Shown here: in pieces, positions 23,927-35,451 of the stretch
Layout: every line of letters starts with the position of its first letter
How positions within the stretch are numbered: the first letter of the stretch is position 1
Assembly (NCBI GenBank): GCA_030077755.1
Contig: JAQJZZ010000005.1
Coordinates: 2,294,001-2,358,000, forward strand
Origin: Filosporella fistucella
Taxonomy: Eukaryota; Ascomycota; Leotiomycetes; Helotiales
Length of the DNA: 64,000 nt
Direction of reading: 5' to 3'
Program-made: the position numbers and the translations under genes
The notes under the pieces: model-generated
Database searches by the model: none
What the model was told of the DNA's origin: nothing
Seen by the model: only the letters and a program-made list of their open reading frames with translations

Positions 23927-25005
23927 GAGAGCGGACAACTATATGGATGGACGTGGCAACACCGACCTCAAACTTGATTTATTTCTTTCAGTCCTTCGTG
24001 GTCCTCAAAAGCTTGTGTGGTCATTGAGGCGACAACAATCTCATATTAAGCTGTCAATTCCTGTTAGAGAAAGCTGATCAGATGGACGGCCAAGGGTGGA
24101 GTGGAGTTGTGATTTTGCTTTTGCTTTCCTTTCTATTATAGAGAACTGGTCGAGAGATCGAGTTCTAGAGTGTATTTCATCCAGGCTGCACTTGAGCGAG
24201 GGCGAACGAGGGAAATGTAACGGTTTCGGTCTCACGGAAATACAGATGAAACAGATTTTTAATATTTTCCCTCCGTGTCTTTGATATATTGTTCAGCCGG
24301 CGTTGGCGGTGTTGAAATTGCTGCTTCTGTGGGAAAGGAAGCTGGACCAGTACGCCTCCATCCCCGATTGACTTCGCGATAACAGTATATGTGTTGTACA
24401 TTATTTCATGCTGCTGATCACCACCTTGAAGGGTTTCAGATCCAAACTTCGATACCAAAACACCCAGCGGCTGTTGCAAGTGGAGATGAGGTGTAGCAGC
24501 AGCTGAATTGTAACGTTGAACGCTCACTATACTGATCTCGCACCCAAGTACTACAACGACCTGAACGGCACTGCAGGATATCCGCCAGTGAGCACGATCT
24601 CGACACCTTGGATGGCATTAATCCCGCTCTTCGTCAACAGTGGCTACTTCTTCAATCCCGGTTCCCTCCATGATAAGAGAGTGAGAGATCATATATCTTC
24701 TTTCTGAATTTGTTGCAGCCAGGCTCCTCTGCTCTGGGTAGCTCTTCTAAGGCAACATGAATATTTCGGCTTTCCCTCTATCAATTCCATGAACAGTGGT
24801 CTCTGTCTCATTCTCAGCTGCCGTCTTTGTGGGGAGATCATGTCTCCTGCACTACTGCAACCACTCTCCTTTGTTCTGAATAGCCAAACCACTATAACAT
24901 CAATCATATCCCGACCTCCTTCTCTCCGATCTCTTTGCCAGATTATCCTCAATACCTGACATCATTCCCCTGTATTGTAATTTCACTTCACATCCAATCA
25001 CCACC
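23927..25005. other. Intergenic region
   Basis: About 1.1 kb with short frames on both strands (24177-24527 minus, 24516-24707 plus) that overlap and show no domain or good start. I see no supported gene. Confidence 0.45.
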
Positions 25006-25758
25006 TCACCTCAACCTAACCCCAACCTCCAAACAACTGACTCTCCTAACCCTACTACTTTCCTCCCCCTCCTCATCCAAGACATCATCCACAGCACCAG
25101 CACTCCCCGTCCTAATATTCATAACCACATCCTCTTGTCCCTGGAAAAACACCGCGATACGGAGCAATTTCTCTATCGCTTTCCCTGTAGCTTTTACGGT
25201 CACCTCCTCCCCTCTCACACCTCCATCTCCATTCCCATTCCTGACGCCCCTCTCCACAGCTCCTAGGAAAGCCTTTTCTCCATCTTCTATCCTTGGACCT
25301 TTTGCTTTTCCCGTTCCTCTTGTATTTCGATTCCCATTTCCATTTCCATTCACCCCATTTCCTAATGCTACCTCAGATTGCGCAGCTCGGTTTTCGATTG
25401 CTGATAAGTGGTTTCTAACCCGCTTTACAATTGAGATGAAGGGAGAGGAGTTGGAGACGTAGATTGTTTTTGGGGATTGGGAGGAGGCTTTTTGAGCGGA
25501 CGGGGGTGGGTGGAGGAGTGGGCGTTTGGAGATTTTGGAGGCTTGAGAGGGGAGGTTAGTGAGGTTTGAGAGAGGAATATGATCTAGATGGTTTGGAGGG
25601 GAGGAGGGGGAGGAGGAAAGAAGGAAGAGGGGAAGGGAGAAAGGAGGGCTGAAGAGGAGTGCAGGAGACGTACTTTTTGAGATGGTGGGGTTTTTATGAT
25701 GTGGTTGTCTATGAGGTTTTGTTGTGGAGGAAGCTTGAGGAGGAGGTGTTTTCGCCAT
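25006..25758 (-). CDS. POP7: RNase P/MRP subunit POP7 (Rpp20-like)
   Basis: An intronless protein of about 250 aa when started at the MAKTPPPQ methionine (25758); an in-frame ATG 26 codons upstream would add a Cys/Thr-rich stretch with no family support. Residues ~100-230 match the Alba-like Pop7/Rpp20 fold: KTIYVSNSSPFISIVKRVR, then a Gly/Asn-rich insertion, then VTVKATGKAIEKLLRIAVFF. The protein binds the P3 arm of RNase P and RNase MRP RNAs with Pop6 and acts in tRNA and rRNA maturation in the nucleus. The N-terminal 100 residues are low-complexity Pro/Ser. It is divergent from the RAV2 gene with about 257 bp between start codons. Confidence 0.88.
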   Translation of the reverse strand: MAKTPPPQASSTTKPHRQPHHKNPTISKSTSPALLFSPPFSLPLFLLSSSPSSPPNHLDHIPLSNLTNLPSQASKISKRPLLHPPPSAQKASSQSPKTIYVSNSSPFISIVKRVRNHLSAIENRAAQSEVALGNGVNGNGNGNRNTRGTGKAKGPRIEDGEKAFLGAVERGVRNGNGDGGVRGEEVTVKATGKAIEKLLRIAVFFQGQEDVVMNIRTGSAGAVDDVLDEEGEESSRVRRVSCLEVGVRLR

Positions 25759-26015
25759 TACGAAGTGCAAATCGAACGTATCTTGCGTACGATATGTCGA
25801 ATCAGTCTGAGGGCAGGTAAGTGTGCAGGTTGACAACGAGTCAAAACATGAAGTCCGGGGAAATTTAGAGCTGGTTGCTAAAAAGGGTTTCGTTAGGTGG
25901 TGAAGCGCGGCAGAAAGATAAGTTCGCTATCAGCTGCACCTCGATTCGATGATGCAGGTCTCACCACCTCACAGCTTAATTGAACAACATCATTATTTTC
26001 TGATCAAGAGCACAT
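25759..26015. promoter_or_regulatory. Shared divergent promoter POP7/RAV2
   Basis: 257 bp separate the two start codons, so both genes must use this spacer. No TATA box is obvious, in keeping with housekeeping genes. Confidence 0.5.
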
Positions 26016-27122
26016 ATGTCGACGTCTGTATGGCCATCGCTTCCAGCTTCTGATCTGCTAAAAGCAGAAGAGGAATCTACGGTATGTTCTCCATTCTTCT
26101 GTATCCTACACTGATTCCCTCTATATTCAGCCTTACGCAACTGAATAACGCTGATTCAAGACTTGAATAGGAGAGAGAATTATCCTGGCTCCTAGATTCC
26201 CTGCAAGAAACGCTTGCGAATCTCAAATCTGGACTCGAAGACTGCTATGCGCTCCTCGCGCCCATAGAGCCAGGGAGTACACTCGTTTTGAGCAGTCCCC
26301 GGAGTGAGAGCATAAAAGGCCATGTTACGAGAGTGGGAAGTAGGATTGTTAAAGGGGTATTTCTCCCTCTATACTCTCCCACCTCCAATCTCAAATTCAA
26401 TTATATACAACCTCACCCGCAAAAGATACAAATGCTAACCCATCACAACCCAGACACTCCACCTTCGTCTCCGAACCCACCCCCCAACAAACCTTTCACT
26501 CTCCCCTTCCAACCCTCTAATCCTCGCTCCTTTAACAACCCTCCGTACCCTCCTAAACCAATCTCTAGATTGCGTAGACATAACACGCTGGACGGGCGAT
26601 AGGCACTCAGCGCCTTTTATATCAGGGCAATTGCGGCTATTACATTCGTTGTTGCAGGAAGCGTTGCAGCTTCTTAAAGGACCGGGGTTATTGGTACCTG
26701 CTACTGGGGTGGGAAATGGAGGAGAAAATAGGAATGGAAACGGAACTGGAAATCAATGGACAGATTCTCCACCCGATCCCTCGCATTTCACACCCCCCCT
26801 CTCACCTCTCCTTTCCTTCAACTTAACGCTCAACGACTCCAGTCTCCTCCTCACGATCCGGGTTCTAGAACCTGCTTCACAGCAACCTAATCTCGGATCA
26901 CGCTTCGCGTTAGCGATAGGTGCTCAGAGGAGATTAGAACATGATGAGATGGATGAGGTGTTTGTTTATAGAGGCGAGGAGGTTAGAGTGAAGGAAAAGG
27001 TTAGGGTGGAGAGTAGTGCTGATCCGAGTCTTTTGAGTGTTATGGCGAAACTGGGGGCATTGGAACGGACGGTGGAGGCAGCGAGGGAGGGATTGAGGAT
27101 TGTGAGGGGGGAGGAGGAATGA
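26016..27122 (+). CDS. RAV2: Rogdi/RAV2 family, RAVE complex subunit
   Basis: Three exons (introns 26082-26170 and 26357-26453), all phase 0, give about 306 aa. Matches to the Rogdi leucine-zipper family include ERELSWLLDSLQETLANLK, GLEDCYALLAPIEPGSTLVL, SPRSESIKGHVTRVGSRIVK and TLHLRLRT. The central part has a Gly/Asn insertion and the C-terminus a helical heptad-like segment (LGALERTVEAAREGLRIV). Rav2/Rogdi is part of RAVE, which promotes assembly of the vacuolar V-ATPase. It lies back to back with POP7. A degenerate repeat follows the gene. Confidence 0.85.
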
Positions 27123-27819
27123 TGGTGGAATGGGGTAGACGGTTTTGAATACCAAGGTTGTGACATAGGCAAGGGAAATGAGAAAGGTGGTGGGGATTTC
27201 ACTTCTGCAATTGAACTTGCACAGCTGGAAACAGGCACACATTAGGTCGATATCAGCCGGCATTACATATGGGGTAACCATACTTGAAGTATGATTTTAT
27301 GTGTGACATGCAGGAGGGAGGTTTAGAATATAATGACAATATGGAAATAACATTCGAAAAGACGTTTCAGTAAAGTTTATCTGGCATTAGAGCGAGGATT
27401 TGAGCTGTGTATTTAAGTGCCCTGTAGCAAGACATGGAAGAACGAGATTTAGATTATAGTGACCGTATGACTCTGAGGCTCAGCATGATGACAATTAAAG
27501 ATGCTTTCAGTAAAGAGTAGCTAGTAGAAGAACCAGGATTTAAACTGTGTATTGGGACGCAGAAGCTCAAACATAGAACAGCTCAATATCATGACATTCA
27601 ACACACGATACAGAAAGAGGTATGAGGAGGCAACAAGGATGCCAGCTTATGAACTGTGAATTCATTCTCTAACACCATCAAATCCCCCAAACCAAATGAA
27701 AAATGAAACCAACCACGTGCTGTCGATGGTAATGCCTATAGCTAAATACCAATTGGGAATAAACATACAAAACATATCCTCTCGATGTCCTCAATCGCTC
27801 ATCGCTCATCGCTCAATGC
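27123..27819. other. Convergent spacer with degenerate repeat
   Basis: Between convergent RAV2 and NIPSNAP genes. No gene. Part of it is a degenerate duplication listed next. Confidence 0.5.
27320..27660. repeat. Degenerate ~140-bp tandem duplication
   Basis: The block TTTCAGTAAAG ... AGGATTTgAgCTGTGTATT occurs with TTTCAG at 27365 and again at 27505 (140-bp spacing), preceded each time by a TTTAGA(T)TATAaTGAC-like segment. A third weak echo (ACTGTGAATT) lies near 27650. Copies differ mainly by substitutions. Confidence 0.6.
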
Positions 27820-28960
27820 TTATGCAACTGGACTCCATGGCATTGGAATCAATACTCTGCTCTTCATGCTCTGAATCAACGGAACGGTCTTATGAACTGT
27901 ATCTCCCCACCCCTCTACATTCCAGCTTTGCTCGCGGCGAACCTTTCGCTCTTCCAGATCTGCGAATTGCCAGAGATGATGAACAGTGTTTAGTTCGCCG
28001 ATTTGGACAAACCATGCTCCTACTCCTTCCATGACTTCACGTCTGGCTTTCAGGCCACGGCGCCAGTGAGTCTCCCATTCCAGCAGATTACCTGGGTGGA
28101 GTGTGTAGGAACGCAGTTCGAAGAGACCTCCTAGTTGGCGAGGAGCTGTCGTAGGCCAGAAGGAGAATTCTTGCATGAGAGAGTTTTGCTTCGAGTTGAT
28201 GAGGGATTTGAGCTTCTTGTCAAAAGCAGGGAAGTCAGGGTGACTGTTGATAGAGTGAAGAGAGTCGTGATATCCGTGATAACGCTGGTATTCCCAGATA
28301 TGGACTGGGCCGTTAGATCGGTAATTGTCGCAGGGACAATGACTTACCAAATGTATCGCAATCTCCAACTTCGGTTCTCCAGCTTCCTACCAAATGAACC
28401 TTGTTTTCTTCCATACCAGCCATCTTTGGATACCAATTGCCGACCAACTCAACATACTCATCAACCTTATCTGGCTTGACTTCGTGAAATACAATTGAAT
28501 GAACATACTTCCCTCTAGCCAAGACTTGACTGAAGGAATGTTCAATCTCACGATCCAACGCTCTACCCTCCTTGGTACCATAAATCAAACTACTCAACTT
28601 CCCCTTCTTAGTCGATTCGTTCTCCTCTTGAGCGGGTCCTACAGCAGAAGAGGCGTTTAGTACACCTGTTACATCCGCGTTGTAATCGTTAGAGGTTGAT
28701 CTCGCATTGCTCGCAGCTGGAGCAGTGGGAGAGGAAGGAGAAGAAAAGGGGTTGGATTTCCGTGACTGACTTTGCTCCTTCATCTTTGATTCTGCTGCCA
28801 ATCTCTCTCTGAACTCCTTCTGCTTTGCATCGAATGATTTAACTCCATCTGGAGTGATATCTGCCAGAGCTGGGGTACGGCATAGTGGTGTTGTATTTGC
28901 GAATGTGCGGATGAAACTACTTGGAGAGCTGGAGCTCTTGACGATTCTTCGGGCGAACAT
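27820..28960 (-). CDS. NIPSNAP family mitochondrial protein
   Basis: Two exons (intron 28305-28347, 43 bp) give about 365 aa. I start at MFARRIVKSS (28960), which opens an Arg/Ser-rich, acid-free N-terminus typical of a mitochondrial presequence; the frame continues 23 codons upstream without support. Two ferredoxin-like NIPSNAP/DABB domains follow: YVHSIVFHEVKPDKVDEYVE through VHIWEYQRYHGY, and LFELRSYTLHPGNLLEWETH to VHHLWQFADLEERK. NIPSNAPs are conserved mitochondrial proteins; vertebrate members act as mitophagy signals, but the fungal role is not settled. The gene is convergent with RAV2 and divergent from ATP18. Confidence 0.9.
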
Positions 28961-29555
28961 GATTGCTGTGGTGTTTTGGAATGCGGAGTTCGTATTTTCG
29001 AGGTACTTGGTACAAGCAGAAGTTGGCACTGGAGCTCAAGGTTGCAGGTTGTCGCTTGTATTGGCGATGCTTGCTCGATCGGGAGGTGCCGTAACCGTGC
29101 AACTTTTGTGATTGTGATGATGTCGATATCGTCGTGATTGTTGTTGATAGATGAGTAGCAGAAGCAGGCAGGAGAACAGATCGAGGGGAAGCAGTACAGA
29201 GCAGAGAGAGCACACGGGAGAGCAGGGGAAGCAATCAATCAGAGTGAATCGATTGGGTGAATGGATTTGGCTTTGGTGCTCACCCCGCACTTTATGGGGA
29301 GATGCATCAGAGCAACGGGATGTCTCCAGATTGGATGGAGTGCTGCAGGGGAGTCGGATCAGGTGACGCGGAGCTGGAACGAGGTTTTCCCGTTCTCATG
29401 TGACTGCCAAGCTAGAGTGCATTTGGCATTAGCCTGTGAAATGCGGCTCCGCAAAACAGCTCGGCTTCAAACCTCATCAAGCTTCACGACGACCACCATC
29501 AATCACCGTCAATTCATCGCAGACTCCTCAGTCCCTCTTCGCACATACAATCAAG
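28961..29555. promoter_or_regulatory. Divergent upstream region of NIPSNAP and ATP18
   Basis: 595 bp between two start codons of nuclear genes for mitochondrial proteins. Short frames on both strands are chance. A CTTCACGACGACCACCATCAATC-type leader precedes ATP18. Confidence 0.4.
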
Positions 29556-29948
29556 ATGCCGTCTTTATTAGGGAAGAAGTTTCCGGCGCCTGTCGGTGAG
29601 TCAATTGATCATGGGCTTGATCCGAGGATGAAGGGATGCTAATGAAGAAATCAACAGCCAAGCCAATGGCTCCATTCTACATTGCCGGTACGAGACACAC
29701 GATTTCCAGTGGAACATAATTGCAATTGGCATATTTGGGCGAGATTTTGGTATGACGGAGGTGCTGATTGATATCTAGGAGTCGTGATCTTGTACGGTGT
29801 CAACTCGTTCACAACCCTCATGATGAACAGTGAGTGCAAATACAGCATTGAAGCACATCTCGTTTCTAATCAATTTATAGGCGACGAATTCAAGAACGAT
29901 CCCCGAAACCCCAACGCAAAGACAGTGAAGGGAGCAGACAAGCACTAG
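29556..29948 (+). CDS. ATP18: Mitochondrial ATP synthase subunit j (ATP18)
   Basis: Four tiny exons (29556-29595, 29658-29687, 29779-29829, 29881-29948), all junctions in phase 1, encode only 62 aa; this gene is too fragmented to appear as one reading frame. The joined product starts MPSLLGKKFPAPV, followed by KPMAPFYIAG, a single membrane span around VVILYGVNSFTTLMMN and a polar tail DEFKNDPRNPN, which match the ATP synthase J chain family closely. Subunit j sits in the inner-membrane Fo peripheral-stalk/dimer region. Introns of 49-91 bp are GT-AG throughout. Confidence 0.92.
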
Positions 29949-31542
29949 ATGGTGATGATGGAAATGGGGAGTGGAGAGGATGATGGAGATGGATGGTCTT
30001 GGTAGTGGATTAGAGGCTGGAAATGTATCATATGAGGAAACCATCAACCTTGTCCGAGCTATGTGAAGCCAATGCGATGGCAATCCTCAGCGGATGTGAT
30101 ATACTCGGTCGTGGAGGAAAGTGTCTACATGACTTCGGGATGAACCGGAATCGCTGATTTACCAATATTCTCATCATACCTTTTGGAAATATTGGACTCT
30201 CGGTTTTCCAAACATTAAAACTGTCTAGCTGGGGTTCTCCCTACCCCTCTCTGGCCACATCCTCGTTCAACCGGCCGTTCGACCCTGTAGTTCAGGTGTG
30301 CCGCTCAGAGTAGGAGGACTGATTCCTCACCGGGTACAATTCTCGCATAGATCTTCGTTGTCATTCTCGATAATCTCTTCTTGTCGGTAGACCATTTCGA
30401 GCATTGTGCCCATTGATTTTCACTTCCAGTCTGCCCTATTCTGCCTCAATTTGCCAAAGAGTTACAAAAGTCTCGTCCTCCAGAACAATAAGAGACCTCA
30501 TATTGCCTACCTGACGGGCGCTTGCCTAGCTCCCAGGATCATGGTACAAGTTGATGGTGCAATCGAATGGTTTCAAACTCATGCGAATCAATACAATAAA
30601 GTTGTACAATCTACAGCCACTTCATACTCAGTGGTAGCTGTACAATCTGCTGGCAATTGATCACCCTGACCCTGCCGGCACTGTACCAGGGAGATCATAC
30701 CCTCTTCATTAAACAGGATGAACTTGAACAAACCGTCGATGAGAGGAAGTGGCCAAGTGGTTCTCCTCTGTAAAGCTGTGCTTATTAGCAGTATGAATAC
30801 TGATGAGAGCCATAGGCTAAATTCGACTATGGGCAATCCATTCAGGGAAGCCTTTTTCCTTCTCGTCTTTTCTGGGATATTTGGTATAGTCTCGTTCTGC
30901 TGGAACGCAAGTTGGATTTTTGGTAACGGTCCCGCCTTCAATCGCTTGATGGTGATATCAATGGGAAGGTTTTGTCTTGGCAGGTACATATTTGTCAGTG
31001 CCCATAATCCACGATGTGTCAAATAACTATATTATTTATCACGAGTTGGGCGAGTGCTATATACCAGATCTCCAAGAAATGACTTGTAAAGTAGGAGGAA
31101 AGCCGGGAGGAGGACAAGGATTTCAGCGAAAATTCCTACTTCATATCCTGACGGTACATCCTCCCATAGCCTTTCCATAGCTCCTTCAATGCAGATCTAA
31201 TCACCAAACATAAATCCCAATATCGTAATCACCTAAAATTCTCCTACCAAATCAAACTAGTTCAAATTCCCCCCTCACCGCCCCCAAACCACCAAATCCT
31301 TAAATCAGTACATCTCCCTACCGCCCTCACCAGTCCCCATTAGCTCCCTAGATACAATATAGCATAAGATAACCTTTCTACCCACAACTTCCTTACTAGG
31401 CCATATGGTCAAGTGGATTGAGGGTCGCTCTACCTCGTTAAATCCAAAGCTTGGGCGGATCCTGTAAAAACTTCCGTTGAGTGTGGGTACGGGCAAATAA
31501 CACTTCCGACAAAAGATGTAGGCAATCGACACCGGGCTGAAC

Positions 31543-31626
31543 TTTTTTTTGGCTTTTTTTTGGTTGTTTTGTTTGAGAATATTTCTATACTTTTTTTTGG
31601 CTTGTTATTATTATTATTATTTTTTG
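31543..31626. repeat. Poly-T tracts and (ATT)n microsatellite
   Basis: Three tracts of seven to eight T (for example 31543-31550), each next to GG, are followed by five to six ATT/TTA triplets at about 31605-31620. Simple low-complexity sequence. Confidence 0.8.
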
Positions 31627-34326
31627 GCCGGTTTGTGGTATTAAGAGGATGTCATCGGCAAATTTTATATCCACGGAAAAATGTATGTTTGAGGGTATAG
31701 TCAGTCTGTTAAATAGCGAGTTTGATAGAGGAGAGCTGTAAACTCAAGGACTCCCACTCTAGGGCCAATCTCTCAAAAGGCACCGATTATTCAATGCGGG
31801 TATTCCTTTTGAAACGCCACTTTAGCTACCTTGAGATACTAGTTTTTAGAAGATTACAGTGTGGTAAGGATATAGTTGCGGTAGGAGAGAAATCTGCTAA
31901 TGGGTCTCTATTTGTAAGATGGCGATTACTTCTTGGTGTAAGCAAGGGGAACATGAGAACATAAAATCAATAGTTAGCGAAGCGCGGTTTGTATTGAGAA
32001 AGTTGTCAATCTCCCAACTGGCGTAGCACGTCATCTCTGCCAGAGTACCATATCAGAAATTTTGTCACATCGTGCATGAAAGTCTCAAGTAGGTGGTTTC
32101 GAACTTTGGACTTGAAGGGATATCATACACAAGCCAAACAGCCTGGTTTGAAGATCTTCGAAGTCTGGATCGAACTATCACTGAAATTGTCAACTATTAA
32201 CGGCCATCCCCTTCACTTAAGTATCCCTTCCACCTTGTACAAGTACAAAGGGATGATTCACGATAATTTGCCGTGACTGAGCCTGATAGACAGCAACACT
32301 GATTTCCGACGAACGGAGCGCCATTGTAGTGAATGATTGCGTACCTGATTAGCAAGAAGTCGGCGCTGACAGAGTCTCGATTGCTGAAAATGAATTTGGA
32401 ACTGTGGTTCGAAATCTGGTTAGCAAACTTCCCCATTGAATCGCGCCGACTATAGATTGAACAGGATTACGAGAGTGGCTTCAGGATACAGGGCTTGGAA
32501 TGTAATCATTGCTGTTGACGCAGGTAATTGTTGAGCAAGGTTTCTCATCATTGTGATATACCAAGTTATTGGTTGTGAGAAGAACAAGTGGTGACTGACC
32601 ACTGCCATGAGCCTGACATCTGTGAATGAATGTCAGCAGAGACTCCTATAAAGGAGGAGTGGGTAGAAAGAATAGGTGCCGTGATCATCAGATTGCAGGA
32701 TACGAGTAGGAAACATTGCGGCAGATACGGCTGATCGTTGCGTTGAGCAGGTTTTCTCATCATTTGAAATTGGGACGTGGCAACATGAAAGCCGAAGACT
32801 ACTTACCTCTAAAACAACAAACCAGAAGCCAGACTTGATGTACGTTATTCCAAATAAAGCGGCTCAAATCGTACTCTTGGGGCATGAGTACGAGATCTGT
32901 GTCTCAGAACAGTCAGTATTTACATATATTGCTATTAGATGGGCGGAAAGAGATAGGTATGCCAGTAGGATCAGATAGGTACTCAGCTACTATTTAATTC
33001 ATCATGGAGGTCAAATGAACGCCAGGTCGGCTTAAGTAATCATCATGTGTGGCTGTAGGAGGACAAGAATAGGTTGGATGTGGAGTCGGAGCTCACCTTC
33101 TTTTGTGTGTCCGAGGAAGAACCTGGGTTCGATGATGTATTGCGGGTATCATTGGCATATTGACGTACCGAGTTTATTTAGCTGAATTTCGTGTTTAGTG
33201 GCGATTTGGTTCGAGGATGTACCTGGTGTAGGAAAAAGTATTTGGTCGATCACAGGTGAGCGCGAGAAGGCGCAAAAAATGCCAGTAATTCAGAAAAGTT
33301 CCAATAATTTCATCTTGGCTGTGGAACAGCACAGAATGACTGCTGGTATTGAGATTCGTTAGGTGTGGCTGGGAAAGAAGAATCTTGTAGGGTGTGAAAG
33401 TTCTTACTTGGGATGCGTTCACAGATATTTCTCAGTCCAGCCGAGATCAGACGGCAACATTATGTTGGAGACATATTACTCAAAGGTATTTGTAGACCGG
33501 GAGAGGGAGTGTTTGTATGTCCTGTCCCTGGAAGACGCTCTGCGCGCAGAAGATCAAGGTAAAGCTAAGCAGCATAGCGGTGACTATCGCTCCCGTTTGG
33601 AGGCAAAAGGAGTGTTGACATCGAGGGAACTCTTGTAGCGTATTTGAGAGTCACACAACATGTCAGCGAGTTGCTTTCTATGAATTGGAGACTATTAAAC
33701 AGGAGAAAGATACAAATAAAGTTGGAATCGGAATCGGAAATTTCATAGCTCAAAAGAGCTCAATTGTGTGACAACTGTGGAAATGGATATCATCATACAG
33801 TGACGCATGGACTGAGGAAGAGTGACGGGTGAAAGTAAGATCCCTAACTGTGATACAAGGATATGAGACAAGCTGATTCGCCGAGGATGCTCACTGGAAG
33901 AAAAATTATTAGCAGACTGCAACCAGATGACCAGACTGGTGAAAGGGAGAAGAAAGTATTCCGTATCAAAATAAATGCATAGAGAGTTTCATAGAATAAC
34001 TAAGCTCATCAGAAAAATAGTATGCCATCAGTTGTGCATGCTAGGTTTGCGAAACTGCATTGGACGAAAGTGAAATTCTTACCAAAAATCCAGGTTCGTT
34101 GCGAAGTCGTGCAATTACAGCGAGATCGATGAAATCCATGATATTCAAGGACAATATTCAAGAGATGTGTGTGTGCATAAGGAAGCAAGAGACCTGGACA
34201 AGGGGCGTCAGAGGTACTGTCTGCGCGTAGTTCAGCAGTATCGTGATTTGGGAGATGCAGAAGGGAAGAGGGAGAGTACACTTCACAACACCCATGTTGA
34301 ACGCGTATAATGATTAGTCACAGAAT

Positions 34327-34509
34327 ATGCGAAATTTCGAACAGGTAGAGTATTTTTTCGCAGGCGAAATCGAGTGGTGTCATGACTGGCATGCTCGCGA
34401 TGTAATTTATGACATTTTGATGGACAAAGAGGATGACGAAGAAAGATATCTGAAGAAACAAGTGGCGACAAAGCTGATGAACATGATGGATGAAGAAAAG
34501 AGGAGATGA
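34327..34509 (+). CDS. Possible 60-aa charged protein, uncertain
   Basis: A 60-codon frame with a true ATG. The C-terminal half is strongly charged and helical (ILMDKEDDEERYLKKQ ... MMDEEKRR), which is more protein-like than neighbouring frames, but there is no known family. It could be the last exon of a gene whose earlier exons I cannot place, or chance; the antisense frame is also open. Confidence 0.2.
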   Translation: MRNFEQVEYFFAGEIEWCHDWHARDVIYDILMDKEDDEERYLKKQVATKLMNMMDEEKRR

Positions 34510-35451
34510 AATGGTGGGTGTCGAAATTTTTGAAAACAAATTCTTTGTGTTTGTTTACTTCAAGTGTCGAGATCACAATTTCCCGATCTGGCTAGTAGTT
34601 GAGACTAATCTACAACACTTCGAGAGTTGAGCACCAGGACGGTGTCACGGGATCTTCAGACTCACGGTGTAGGATCTCGCGCTCAAAGATGAGATGATCT
34701 CGATCCCGAGATGTCGGGTTTCGAGGAATTGCTTATGGATGGTGCGAGGTAGTGGCAGTTAGATATAGGTCTCGCTATACAGACAATATATTAGATATAT
34801 GGTGAGGTTTCCGAATATTAAATTGCCGTTCAAGATTCCTAAACTTTCATGAGTGTGGTTTTGAATCTCTCAGCCAAGGAAATATTCCATTAGTGATGTC
34901 AGTATCTTACAGCCATACATGTCACTGCACTGCGAACACAATTAAGCTCATGATTTCGCTTAGAAAAGGGGCTTAACCTTACCCAGTCAAGATCTACACC
35001 GAGCTTTATACATGTGCTATTCTATACAAGATGTATGGTCTTTTTTTTATTAAGGCCTTAAGTTGATGTGGTATCAGTCAAGAACACTAAGGGGATTTAT
35101 TGGGGAGTAATACTATTCCGTTAAGAAATGCGCATTGACAATATAATTCGTAGCGGGGTTGTAAGAGGAGAAGCACAAGATCTTAAGCATATCAAGAGTA
35201 ACCTCATCAAGCAGATGGAATCATTCCAGAAGTAAGATTGGTTGGAGCGATCTTTAATCGACTTGTCATTTGATCTAAAGCGTATAGTCACGATAAACTC
35301 CATACGTGCGTCTCTCGAGGGCGATTTCTAGCACCAATTCATGATCTGATACAAGTTTCTATATATCTTGAAGCTAACTATAAAATCACACCATGTCTGG
35401 AGAATTTGACCTATACCTGTGAGGTATAATCCATTGTGATACAGCCCAAGC

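Larger units (their letters stand above)
29949..35451. other. Gene-poor region, no confident gene
   Basis: About 5.5 kb without any recognised domain. The longest frames are 30588-31022 (minus, 144 codons) and 30718-31026 (plus, 102 codons), which overlap antisense and look like chance. A similar 20-bp string (GTTGAGCAAGGTTTCTCATC and GTTGAGCAGGTTTTCTCATC) recurs near 32530 and 32742. A T-rich patch and ATT triplet run lie at 31543-31626. A short charged frame at 34327 is listed separately. RNA genes cannot be excluded, but no tRNA-like cloverleaf was noticed. Confidence 0.45.

Noticed and set aside
30588..31022. 144-codon frame on the minus strand
   Set aside because: Overlaps an antisense frame of similar length; no domain, no signal, no splice partner.
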